Assembly: GCA_937925655.1 (NCBI GenBank)
Contig: CALAMC010000013.1
Coordinates: 1-39,334 of the forward strand
Direction: 5' to 3'
Source of the DNA: an uncultured candidate division Zixibacteria bacterium
GTDB taxonomy: Bacteria > Zixibacteria > MSB-5A5 > GN15 > PGXB01
Length of the DNA: 39,334 nucleotides
In this document: positions 7,263 to 13,367 of the stretch, one piece after another
Layout of the letters: each line of letters begins with the position of its first letter
How positions within the stretch are numbered: position 1 is the stretch's first letter
Position numbers and translations under genes: made by a program
The notes under the pieces: model-generated
What the model was told of the DNA's origin: nothing
What the model saw: the letters and a program-made list of their open reading frames with translations, nothing else
The model's database searches: none

Positions 7263-8753
7263 TTATTTTTCGAGATAAATCAGAAACTCATCGTGAAGAT
7301 GGCGATGCATTTCATATTCCGCCCTGGCCGTATCCGGAACAAGCAGATATTCAAAAGGCGTTTCGCTGTCATAAGCCAAAATGGAGTGACACAGCGTGCA
7401 ATCATTAGAAATATGCGACCCATCATCGGCGACAAGATTTTGACTATGACACCGGAAGCAGCCGCCGTCACCCCGGTGGCCCAGATGACTTGGATATGAA
7501 CCCCATTCAATTTTCATTTGCGGATGGATATTGCGCTCGTACATGGCATACACGGCTTCGATGACACCGTCAATCGCGGTTGACCGGGTCATGGCGATTT
7601 GGGGATAATTGCGGTCATAAAAACCGCGCACTTCGTTGGCGATACCATCGCGGGCCGATTTCATGTCCGGGTAACGTGTCATGGCCGCTTGCACGGATAC
7701 CCTTTTCGCAAAAGGCAAAGTCCGGGGTATTTCGCCTCGTCGAAGCCGCTCGTCGATACCATCGCCGGGGTCTTCGTAAATATGGGTTGCCCGGTTATGG
7801 CAATCGATGCAATCCAGAATTCTGATATTATCACGTTTGTCGGTTTCGCCGATTATGGCCCGGTTGATGTAACGCTTGTATGAACCATCGGGGAGCAAAC
7901 GTTCCACCCAGAGCATCCGCTCGCGATCGTCGTCAATCGAAGCATAGCGTACTTCGTTGTCTTTGGCCACATGCCAGTGTATGCCGGCATAACCGGCGCC
8001 AATGCCGGCATCAACCTTGAGATTTAAAGTGGTATATCTGGGCGTGACAAGTGAATCATCCTGATAATGGACAATCCGGGTCAGGCGACTGCCATAAAAT
8101 TTTTCCGGCCAGTGACACTTTTCGCAGGTTTCGCGGGCGGGGCGAAGCTGATGCACCGGAGTCGGGATCGGCCGCTCCAGCAAATCAAAGGTTAACGATA
8201 TAATCTGCCAGGCTCCGTTGAGCTTGCTGTCAATTAAGGCCCCGGCCCCTTCACCCACGTGACAATCGACACAGCGGACGCGCGCATGCGGTGATGTCTG
8301 GTATGTCACCCATTCCGGATTCATGACGCTGTGGCAGGCCGTACCGCAGAAGCGCGGGGTATCCATGAAGCCGAGCATGCGGGTGCTCGCCGCCGCCAGG
8401 AACAGGATATTAATCAAAGTTAAAGAGCTGATAGTTAAAAACACTCTGGAGCCGAAAAACGAGGCTTTGGCATCGGCTCCGAACGAACGTTCGATAAGTT
8501 CACGTCCTGTCCGACCCGTTTTCTTTTTCAAATGCCACCAGCCCGCCGGTATCAAGAGCAGGCCGATCACGAAGACCGCCGGAAACACCAGATAGGTTAT
8601 CAACCCGACATAGGCGTTGGTCACCACGCCCAGAAGACGGGCGAGCTCCAGGACAACAAAGGCGACGAACGAAGAAGTCGTCAGGATGACGCCCAGCAAA
8701 CCGATGCGGCTTTGCGACAGCGCCCGAATGAATCTCTTGTACCGTTCGAACAA
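7263..8753 (-). CDS. NapC/NirT-type multihaem membrane cytochrome c
   Basis: A 496-residue cytochrome that probably passes quinol electrons to the octahaem protein encoded just upstream. Three membrane segments (about 18-42, 48-75, 103-128) precede the haem domain. Six haem-binding motifs are visible: CGTACH at 136 (a CX3CH form, as in related FCGT-CH proteins), CVDCH 161, CEKCH 210, CIDCH 315, CFRCH 432 and CTLCH 452. Classical NapC/NrfH has one anchor and four haems, so this is an enlarged version. The start is TTG: GAGG is 6 bases before it, overlapping the stop region of the preceding gene 9 bases away. It is the last gene of a porin-HAO-NapC operon. Confidence 0.92.
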   Translation of the reverse strand: MFERYKRFIRALSQSRIGLLGVILTTSSFVAFVVLELARLLGVVTNAYVGLITYLVFPAVFVIGLLLIPAGWWHLKKKTGRTGRELIERSFGADAKASFFGSRVFLTISSLTLINILFLAAASTRMLGFMDTPRFCGTACHSVMNPEWVTYQTSPHARVRCVDCHVGEGAGALIDSKLNGAWQIISLTFDLLERPIPTPVHQLRPARETCEKCHWPEKFYGSRLTRIVHYQDDSLVTPRYTTLNLKVDAGIGAGYAGIHWHVAKDNEVRYASIDDDRERMLWVERLLPDGSYKRYINRAIIGETDKRDNIRILDCIDCHNRATHIYEDPGDGIDERLRRGEIPRTLPFAKRVSVQAAMTRYPDMKSARDGIANEVRGFYDRNYPQIAMTRSTAIDGVIEAVYAMYERNIHPQMKIEWGSYPSHLGHRGDGGCFRCHSQNLVADDGSHISNDCTLCHSILAYDSETPFEYLLVPDTARAEYEMHRHLHDEFLIYLEK

Positions 8754-8762
8754 TTTCGGCCT

Positions 8763-10094
8763 CTACTTGGACTGATACATTTTTTCGTAAATCTGCTGCA
8801 TTTTTCCCGATTTGATGTCTTCTTTCAATTCTGCGGCCGGCCGCGACAGCCAGGCGTGCATTTCGTCTTCGGTCAGAAGTTTGTCGATGTACGTGTCGAC
8901 GTCGGGGTCGTTGAATTGCCTTGCCTCCGGCAACAGCTTGAAATAGAAATGCTGGGCGACTTCATACAAACCGTGCCACCAGGTGTAATCGGGGCCCATC
9001 ATGGAGGCGCCGTGACGCGCCCGTCGGCCCTCATGGTGCCACAGTTCCCAATATGTCCATTCGATTTTATTTCCGAAACTGGCAGGATTTTCCAGAAGTT
9101 TTTTATTCGCGATTATCTTCATTATTTCCCCGGCCGGTTTGGCGAATTTTTCGTTGTACAGATTAACCAGCGCGTCATACTGGTAATAATGCCCGTCGGC
9201 GAAGGTACTGCCGTGGCAGTTGACACAGACCTGTTTCATATTCATGCGCCTGGTTTGCCAGTTATCTTTCTTTTCAGAAATCGCCGGGCGAAGCGTCCAG
9301 CTGATTCTGGTCCCGACGTCGTGGGTCGCCTTCATGGCCGGCGTCGCCGACATGTGACAGGTGGCGCAAGTCGGGGCATCGAAGTAATCAATCCCGACCA
9401 CCCAGCTGTCGGAGTCGAGATTCATTTTGTCGATATTGGTATAGTAGGCATTCCCGTGTTTGGATTCTTCGTATACTTCTTTCTGCGGATGATCCGGTCC
9501 GAGGTGGCATTTGGAGCAGGCCTCCGGCTGGCGCGCCTGCGCCTTGGAAAACAGGTGTCGGGTATGACAGGCGTTGCACGAACCTTTGGAATCATCGGGG
9601 TTGAGCCGCCCGATTCCGGAATTAGGCCAGCTCTTGCGCGAGAGTTTGTTCGGTGAGTTGGGATCGATTTTGACTTTGGCTCCGTGGCAATTTTCGCAAC
9701 CCATGATGGCGACCGGTTCACCGCCGGCCACATGGGCCATGTAGGCATCCTGCGATTCAAGAATCAGCCCGGCGGTGGCGTGGTATGAATTCTCGACTTC
9801 GCGCGCTTCCTTTTCGTGGCACCGACCGCAGTCTTTAGGCGTTACCAATGTGGCGATCAGCGCGCCCTCGTGCTGAAAGGCATCCTTGTCGCCCTTTTCG
9901 GCCCGATGGCAGTCCAGGCAGGTGACTTTATGGACGGCGTGTTGTGACGAGTACCATTGCTTGTACAGCCCGGGCGATTTTTCCTTGTGACAGGTCATGC
10001 ATTTGCCCGCCACTTGTTCATCGGCGGATACCGTCATGGTCGCCGACAGCAAAACGGCCAGCACAACCGGTCCCCATAATCTGACAGCTTTCAT
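8763..10094 (-). CDS. octahaem cytochrome c, hydroxylamine oxidoreductase (HAO) family
   Basis: A 443-residue periplasmic cytochrome with signal peptide (about 1-24, cleavage near VSA-DE) and eight CXXCH motifs at 32, 59, 89, 133, 173, 193, 243 and 290, the octahaem count of the HAO family. The C-terminal region keeps the family block WHHEGRRARHG (352-362) and DYTWWHG (369-375). HAO oxidises hydroxylamine via a tyrosine cross-linked P460 haem; non-cross-linked relatives such as epsilonproteobacterial Hao, found with a NapC-like partner, are thought to work reductively on nitrite. The NapC-type gene downstream and the FNR-type promoter upstream favour a reductive role, but Tyr370 needs alignment. 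AAGGA lies 5-6 bases before the ATG. Confidence 0.92.
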   Translation of the reverse strand: MKAVRLWGPVVLAVLLSATMTVSADEQVAGKCMTCHKEKSPGLYKQWYSSQHAVHKVTCLDCHRAEKGDKDAFQHEGALIATLVTPKDCGRCHEKEAREVENSYHATAGLILESQDAYMAHVAGGEPVAIMGCENCHGAKVKIDPNSPNKLSRKSWPNSGIGRLNPDDSKGSCNACHTRHLFSKAQARQPEACSKCHLGPDHPQKEVYEESKHGNAYYTNIDKMNLDSDSWVVGIDYFDAPTCATCHMSATPAMKATHDVGTRISWTLRPAISEKKDNWQTRRMNMKQVCVNCHGSTFADGHYYQYDALVNLYNEKFAKPAGEIMKIIANKKLLENPASFGNKIEWTYWELWHHEGRRARHGASMMGPDYTWWHGLYEVAQHFYFKLLPEARQFNDPDVDTYIDKLLTEDEMHAWLSRPAAELKEDIKSGKMQQIYEKMYQSK

Positions 10095-10130
10095 TTTATC
10101 CTTCCCACATTTATTGCTGTTATTCGTTTT

Positions 10131-11384
10131 CTAAAAATTCACTTCGGCCATGGTGTACAGCCAGTACCTGGCTCCGGGATCATCATGACCGGCGAATGAT
10201 TTCGACGGCAAAAAGACCGATGCTCCGCCGGTCAAAAGAACGCCCGGGACGCCGGTTGTGACCACGGTCAAATCGAATTCGGAACCGATATCTTTGGTGT
10301 CGTCGCTCAAATAATTTTCATATTCGGCCGAGGCTTTGAAAAAGTGCATGTCGCCCCTGACGGTCCAGAGCGGATCGGGGTCAAAAGCCGCCCGAAAAAA
10401 TAAATCGAGCAATCCATAAGTCGGCGAACCGACGAAATAATCCATGTATCCCCGGAACTTATGGCCGGTATAATAAAGATTGTTATAGGCATTATTGGTA
10501 TGATTATTGGGTGTATCATCGCCCGAAGTATAGTCGAATCCGGCCGCCAGTCGCAGGTTGTTTTTGCGGGCGTTAAAAGTATAACCGATTTCTCCGGCTA
10601 TCATCAGGGCCGATATATCGACGTCATCGGGATCTTCGTCGGTCGGATCGGATTGATCGCCGGTCTGATAAACCGCCGTCACATCGTAGTCGACATTGTC
10701 GCGAACATCTTTATAGTACAACCCGACGTTAAACCTATTCAACTTGTTATGCCGCGTGGTTTCGCGAGCCTCATCGAGCTCATCGGCGTCATATTCATAA
10801 AACCCGAATAGCTCCAGATTTATATCCTTGAAATGGGCATGCAGGCCGGTGATGTCAAAATCGCGATTATCAAGGGTATCGTTCAATTCAAGCCGCTTGA
10901 GCCAATAACCGCTCAATCTGAAATCGCGCTGGTCATACCACAGTACGGCGCCATCCCAAGCCCGCCCGACACGGCTCCAGTCGACGGCCCCGAAGACGCG
11001 CTGATTGCCGATATTGACCTCGAATCGGCCGACTTTACATCCGACCCCGTCGTGCCACAGGCGATTGATTTGGATATAGGCCTGGTGGAGGTCAACATTT
11101 TCTTTGTTGCTCGTTATCCCGGATGTATCCTGGCCAAGCAGGCGGCTGTCCTGAAGTTGCACGAAGGCCGTCACATTTCTGTCCAGTTCGGCCTTGAGAT
11201 GCACCCGGGTGCGAAGTTCAGAATATTTCAAAGCCACGTTGGAAGGATTCAAGTCGCGGTCGTCATACTCGCCGCGAAAACGAATTTGCCCGCCGAAATC
11301 CAGTTTCGGCTCGGCAGAAATATCCCCGGCCATCAACAATATCAGGCCGATAATCATAAAAAGCGCTATTACATCCTTCATCAT
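10131..11384 (-). CDS. outer-membrane beta-barrel porin, alginate-export-like family
   Basis: A 417-residue exported barrel: signal peptide about 1-24 (GDISA-EP), then alternating amphipathic strands and a terminal phenylalanine (YTMAEVNF) as required for barrel insertion. The block GRFEVNIGNQRVFGAVDW followed by GRAWDG resembles the alginate-export domain family found in many non-alginate porins. As first gene of the operon with octahaem and NapC-type cytochromes, it may admit substrate or anions such as nitrite into the periplasm; this is inference. Two adjacent ATGs exist (11384 and 11381); AGGAGG is 2 and 5 bases away respectively, so the second may be used. Confidence 0.85.
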   Translation of the reverse strand: MMKDVIALFMIIGLILLMAGDISAEPKLDFGGQIRFRGEYDDRDLNPSNVALKYSELRTRVHLKAELDRNVTAFVQLQDSRLLGQDTSGITSNKENVDLHQAYIQINRLWHDGVGCKVGRFEVNIGNQRVFGAVDWSRVGRAWDGAVLWYDQRDFRLSGYWLKRLELNDTLDNRDFDITGLHAHFKDINLELFGFYEYDADELDEARETTRHNKLNRFNVGLYYKDVRDNVDYDVTAVYQTGDQSDPTDEDPDDVDISALMIAGEIGYTFNARKNNLRLAAGFDYTSGDDTPNNHTNNAYNNLYYTGHKFRGYMDYFVGSPTYGLLDLFFRAAFDPDPLWTVRGDMHFFKASAEYENYLSDDTKDIGSEFDLTVVTTGVPGVLLTGGASVFLPSKSFAGHDDPGARYWLYTMAEVNF

Positions 11385-11424
11385 ATCCTCCTGCCATAGC
11401 TTATTTCATGGCTTTAAATGATAT

Positions 11425-11473
11425 AGAAATCATTATAATTTTCATAGCTCCCCGGAAATTTGACTTAAATCAA
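11425..11473 (-). promoter_or_regulatory. FNR-type class II promoter of the porin-HAO-NapC operon
   Basis: On the - strand TTGATTTAAGTCAA (11473-11460) matches the FNR consensus TTGAT-N4-ATCAA at 9 of 10 positions. A perfect -10 TATAAT lies at 11437-11432, predicting transcription start at 11425. The box centre (11466/11467) is then at exactly -41.5, the class II activator position. There is no -35 match, as expected for activator-dependent promoters. The leader to the porin ATG would be about 40 bases. This predicts induction without oxygen. Confidence 0.8.
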
Positions 11474-11474
11474 G

Positions 11475-11689
11475 GACGAGTCACCAATGCTAAAAGCGAC
11501 ATTGCAATTCGTCATAATATAACAACTTAATTTGCTGTCGCCGGACCTCGTCTTATGTCAATAAGATATAACAGGATAGATTTGTCAATCTATATTATGA
11601 CATGCCGTAAATCGCAAAATATTTTCCGGCCTGATCGATATTTTGGTTATCTATACCAGAATAATTAAAACGAGATGCTTTTTTCTAAT
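11475..11689. other. AT-rich intergenic stretch with a spaced inverted repeat
   Basis: No gene is visible. An 11-bp perfect inverted repeat GTCATAATATA (11511-11521) / TATATTATGAC (11591-11601) brackets 69 bases. Inside or at the edges are two - strand TTGACA hexamers (11588-11583 and near 11560), but none has a good -10 at 16-18 bases. It separates the FNR promoter from the leader-ORF RNA upstream. Confidence 0.4.
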
Positions 11690-11718
11690 AAAAAACCCCG
11701 GCCCTGTGCGGGTCGGGG
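11690..11718 (-). terminator. intrinsic terminator of the leader-ORF RNA
   Basis: On the - strand CCCCG-A-CCC (11718-11710), loop GCACA, GGG-C-CGGGG (11704-11696), then six U (11695-11690). One A-C mismatch interrupts an otherwise strong stem. The 5' arm can alternatively pair with an upstream segment (see the RNA at 11690-11832). Confidence 0.8.
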
Positions 11719-11774
11719 TCGGTATAACTGTTGGGATTTACTTAGCTGACCCCAACATATAAATGGGGATTCTG

Positions 11775-11810
11775 CTAAGTAGCAGCCACCTCACGTTTGT
11801 CTGATTTCAA
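11775..11810 (-). CDS. 11-codon leader peptide candidate
   Basis: A TTG-started frame encodes (M)KSDKREVAAT and stops at TAG (11777-11775). Its ribosome site, AGAAAGGAGGTGG (11829-11817), is almost fully complementary to the usual 16S rRNA 3' end, with AGGAGG 9 bases before the TTG; this is much stronger than for most genes in the window. The stop codon lies inside the 5' arm of stem B (ACTTAGC), so a terminating or stalled ribosome would change the downstream fold. No run of a single amino acid codon is present, so classical amino-acid attenuation is not indicated. It might be a regulatory leader peptide or a translated small RNA. Confidence 0.45.
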   Translation of the reverse strand: MKSDKREVAAT

Positions 11811-11941
11811 AATAGACCACCTCCTTTCTCGTGTACTATTAATAACGGCAGAAAACGGCCAAAAATCAATAAAAAAGTCGAAAAAATGCATGGTTTACAG
11901 CCCCATCAACCAATCGGGAAATGGCCATTTTGCATGGGTTT

Positions 11942-12298
11942 TTAATAATTATGGGTGCCCACCACCAGCTCTTTACCGAATTTGTCTTTGACGATCGCGG
12001 CGATTTTATCGAAATCAAGGGGACACTGACCGGTCGTTTTGGCTTTAACGACACATGTCCCCAGATGAATCACATCGTATTTGCGGCCGATCTGCTCGGC
12101 GATTTCGTTCATCAAAAGAAGTTTTGGGACAATTAATCCCGGGCAGTCGCCGCAGTTACCCAGCGCGACCAGATCGATATCATCATCATAGCGGGCGAAT
12201 TCCCCGTCTTTGAGACTTATCGCTTTGAGACATTTTTCGCAGGCAATGCAGAGTTGGTCCTGAATACGCTTGCACCCGACAATGGCGACTTTGGCCAT
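11942..12298 (-). CDS. CGGC-domain (metal-binding-type) protein
   Basis: A 118-residue cytoplasmic protein of the CGGC-domain type. The central signature GNCGDCPGLIVPKL and further cysteines (Cys9 in VGCK, CIACEKC near 17-23, GTCVVKA, GQCPLD) suggest metal or cluster binding; the family function is unknown. AAGGAGG lies about 6 bases before the ATG. A candidate promoter is 39 bases upstream. It is divergent from the lipoprotein gene at 12533. Downstream on the same strand lies the leader-ORF RNA, about 110 bases away. Confidence 0.85.
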   Translation of the reverse strand: MAKVAIVGCKRIQDQLCIACEKCLKAISLKDGEFARYDDDIDLVALGNCGDCPGLIVPKLLLMNEIAEQIGRKYDVIHLGTCVVKAKTTGQCPLDFDKIAAIVKDKFGKELVVGTHNY

Positions 12299-12336
12299 AG
12301 ATAACCTCCTTTTCCGGAAAAATAGTCTTATATTGC

Positions 12337-12365
12337 ATAATAGGAACTCCTGCTTCCACGCGCAA
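12337..12365 (-). promoter_or_regulatory. candidate promoter of the CGGC-domain gene
   Basis: On the - strand TTGCGC (12365-12360), 17-base spacer, TATTAT (12342-12337); predicted start near 12330, giving a 32-base leader. The -35 matches only 3 of 6 positions. Confidence 0.4.
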
Positions 12366-12532
12366 GAAACTTATTGCCTGACAATATAATACGGGACACG
12401 ATCGGTCCTGCTTTTTCGAGTCGTTCATATATTTGAAAAAAGCGCTTGTCATTTCGGGTCAGATTTTTTTTCTTGCCGCCTGCGCCATTAACTGAAAGAT
12501 AGATTAATTTATCATATATCGGAGGAGTAATC

Positions 12533-13255
12533 ATGAAGTTGTGCCGTCCTGTAATCATTATTGCCGTTGCGCTTTTGGCCATTGCCTGTGCCCAGAAACA
12601 AGCGGAGAAAGCCGCGCCGACAGCCGCCGATCGTGAATTCGCAGAACTTGACGCCTTTATGGCCGTGCTGGAGGGCGCCGTTCACGCCATTATCGATTCC
12701 AACTTTGCCGCCGTTCGCGAAAATGCCGCGCAGATGTCCGATGCTTGTCGGACTCTGGAAAAAGCGACATTGCCGAAATTTCACGAAGACGCATCCGCGC
12801 AATTCGCCGAAGCTATGCCGGCCTTGACCCTGGCGGTCGATAGTTTCGCCACCGTAGCCGATTCGGGGACTGATGTGGAACTTAAAGGGGCGGTGAATAT
12901 GGTCCGCACGGCCTTTATCGATGTCTGGTCGGTTTTCGTGCCTAATATCAAGCCTATTGAGGATTTTCATAAAGCCTTGCAGCCGGCCTGGCACGATTAT
13001 ACCGTCAATGAAAAATGGGATGATTTAAAGTTATGTTTGCCCGATTTCGAGGAGGCCGTCATGGTCCTCGAAACCACTACTTTGCCGTCCAAGTATAATT
13101 ATGCGCAGGATAAATTCAAAGCCGGCGTCACCAACCTCCGGGCCGCATTTGACTCGCTCGTATTCGCATTCGCCGAAAATCGTCTTGGTGATTTGACTGA
13201 CAAGATGACCGACCTGCACGATGCATTTCATGAACTTCAGGATTTTTATAAATAG
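12533..13255 (+). CDS. helical lipoprotein of unknown function
   Basis: A 240-residue predicted lipoprotein: short signal sequence and lipobox LLAIAC with Cys19. The rest is strongly helical, with two similar halves, each containing a phrase of the type LEKATLPKFHEDA (about 75-90) and LETTTLPSKYNYAQ (about 182-196), suggesting an internal duplication of a four-helix-like unit. No catalytic or metal motif is obvious. GGAGGAG precedes the ATG by 5 bases. An intrinsic terminator at 13279 ends the unit. I do not recognise the family. Confidence 0.85.
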   Translation: MKLCRPVIIIAVALLAIACAQKQAEKAAPTAADREFAELDAFMAVLEGAVHAIIDSNFAAVRENAAQMSDACRTLEKATLPKFHEDASAQFAEAMPALTLAVDSFATVADSGTDVELKGAVNMVRTAFIDVWSVFVPNIKPIEDFHKALQPAWHDYTVNEKWDDLKLCLPDFEEAVMVLETTTLPSKYNYAQDKFKAGVTNLRAAFDSLVFAFAENRLGDLTDKMTDLHDAFHELQDFYK

Positions 13256-13278
13256 AATTCGTGTTCTCTATTTTTATC

Positions 13279-13306
13279 GGCCGGACGATGCCGTCCGGCC
13301 TTTTTT
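13279..13306 (+). terminator. intrinsic terminator after the helical lipoprotein gene
   Basis: GGCCGGAC (13279-13286) / GTCCGGCC (13293-13300), loop GATGCC, then six T. Confidence 0.85.
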
Positions 13307-13367
13307 ATTGCAAAACGCCGCGGGCTATGCGATTTTGCATATCATAAAGTAAAAAGAGGTCAAATAT

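Larger units (their letters stand above)
11690..11832 (-). ncRNA. candidate structured leader or small RNA with an 11-codon ORF
   Basis: On the - strand a short unit has, in order: a weak promoter (TTGATT 11869-11864, TATTAA 11844-11839), a very strong ribosome site, a tiny ORF, alternative hairpins and a terminator. Hairpin A is CTGCT/AGCAG (11785-11781/11776-11772). Stem B is ACTTAGC/GCTAAGT (11780-11774/11746-11740) enclosing CCCCA/TGGGG (11768-11764/11754-11750). Alternative C pairs TGTTGGG (11757-11751) with CCCAACA (11735-11729), extendable to nine pairs. Alternative D pairs TTGGGGTC (11755-11748) with GACCCCGA (11720-11713), which would break the terminator. B, C and D exclude each other, as in attenuators. 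The next - strand gene is the porin, 305 bases on. Confidence 0.55.

Noticed and set aside
8532..9656. Long open frame (374 codons) on the + strand opposite the NapC/HAO genes
   Set aside because: It mirrors two genes with clear haem motifs; the frame is an effect of their codon use. The same holds for 35591-36814 opposite clpB and 17635-18459 opposite the M16 gene.
11811..11830. + strand sequence resembling the 3' end of 16S rRNA (ACCTCCTTTCT)
   Set aside because: No other 16S sequence flanks it; it is simply the complement of a very strong ribosome site on the - strand.
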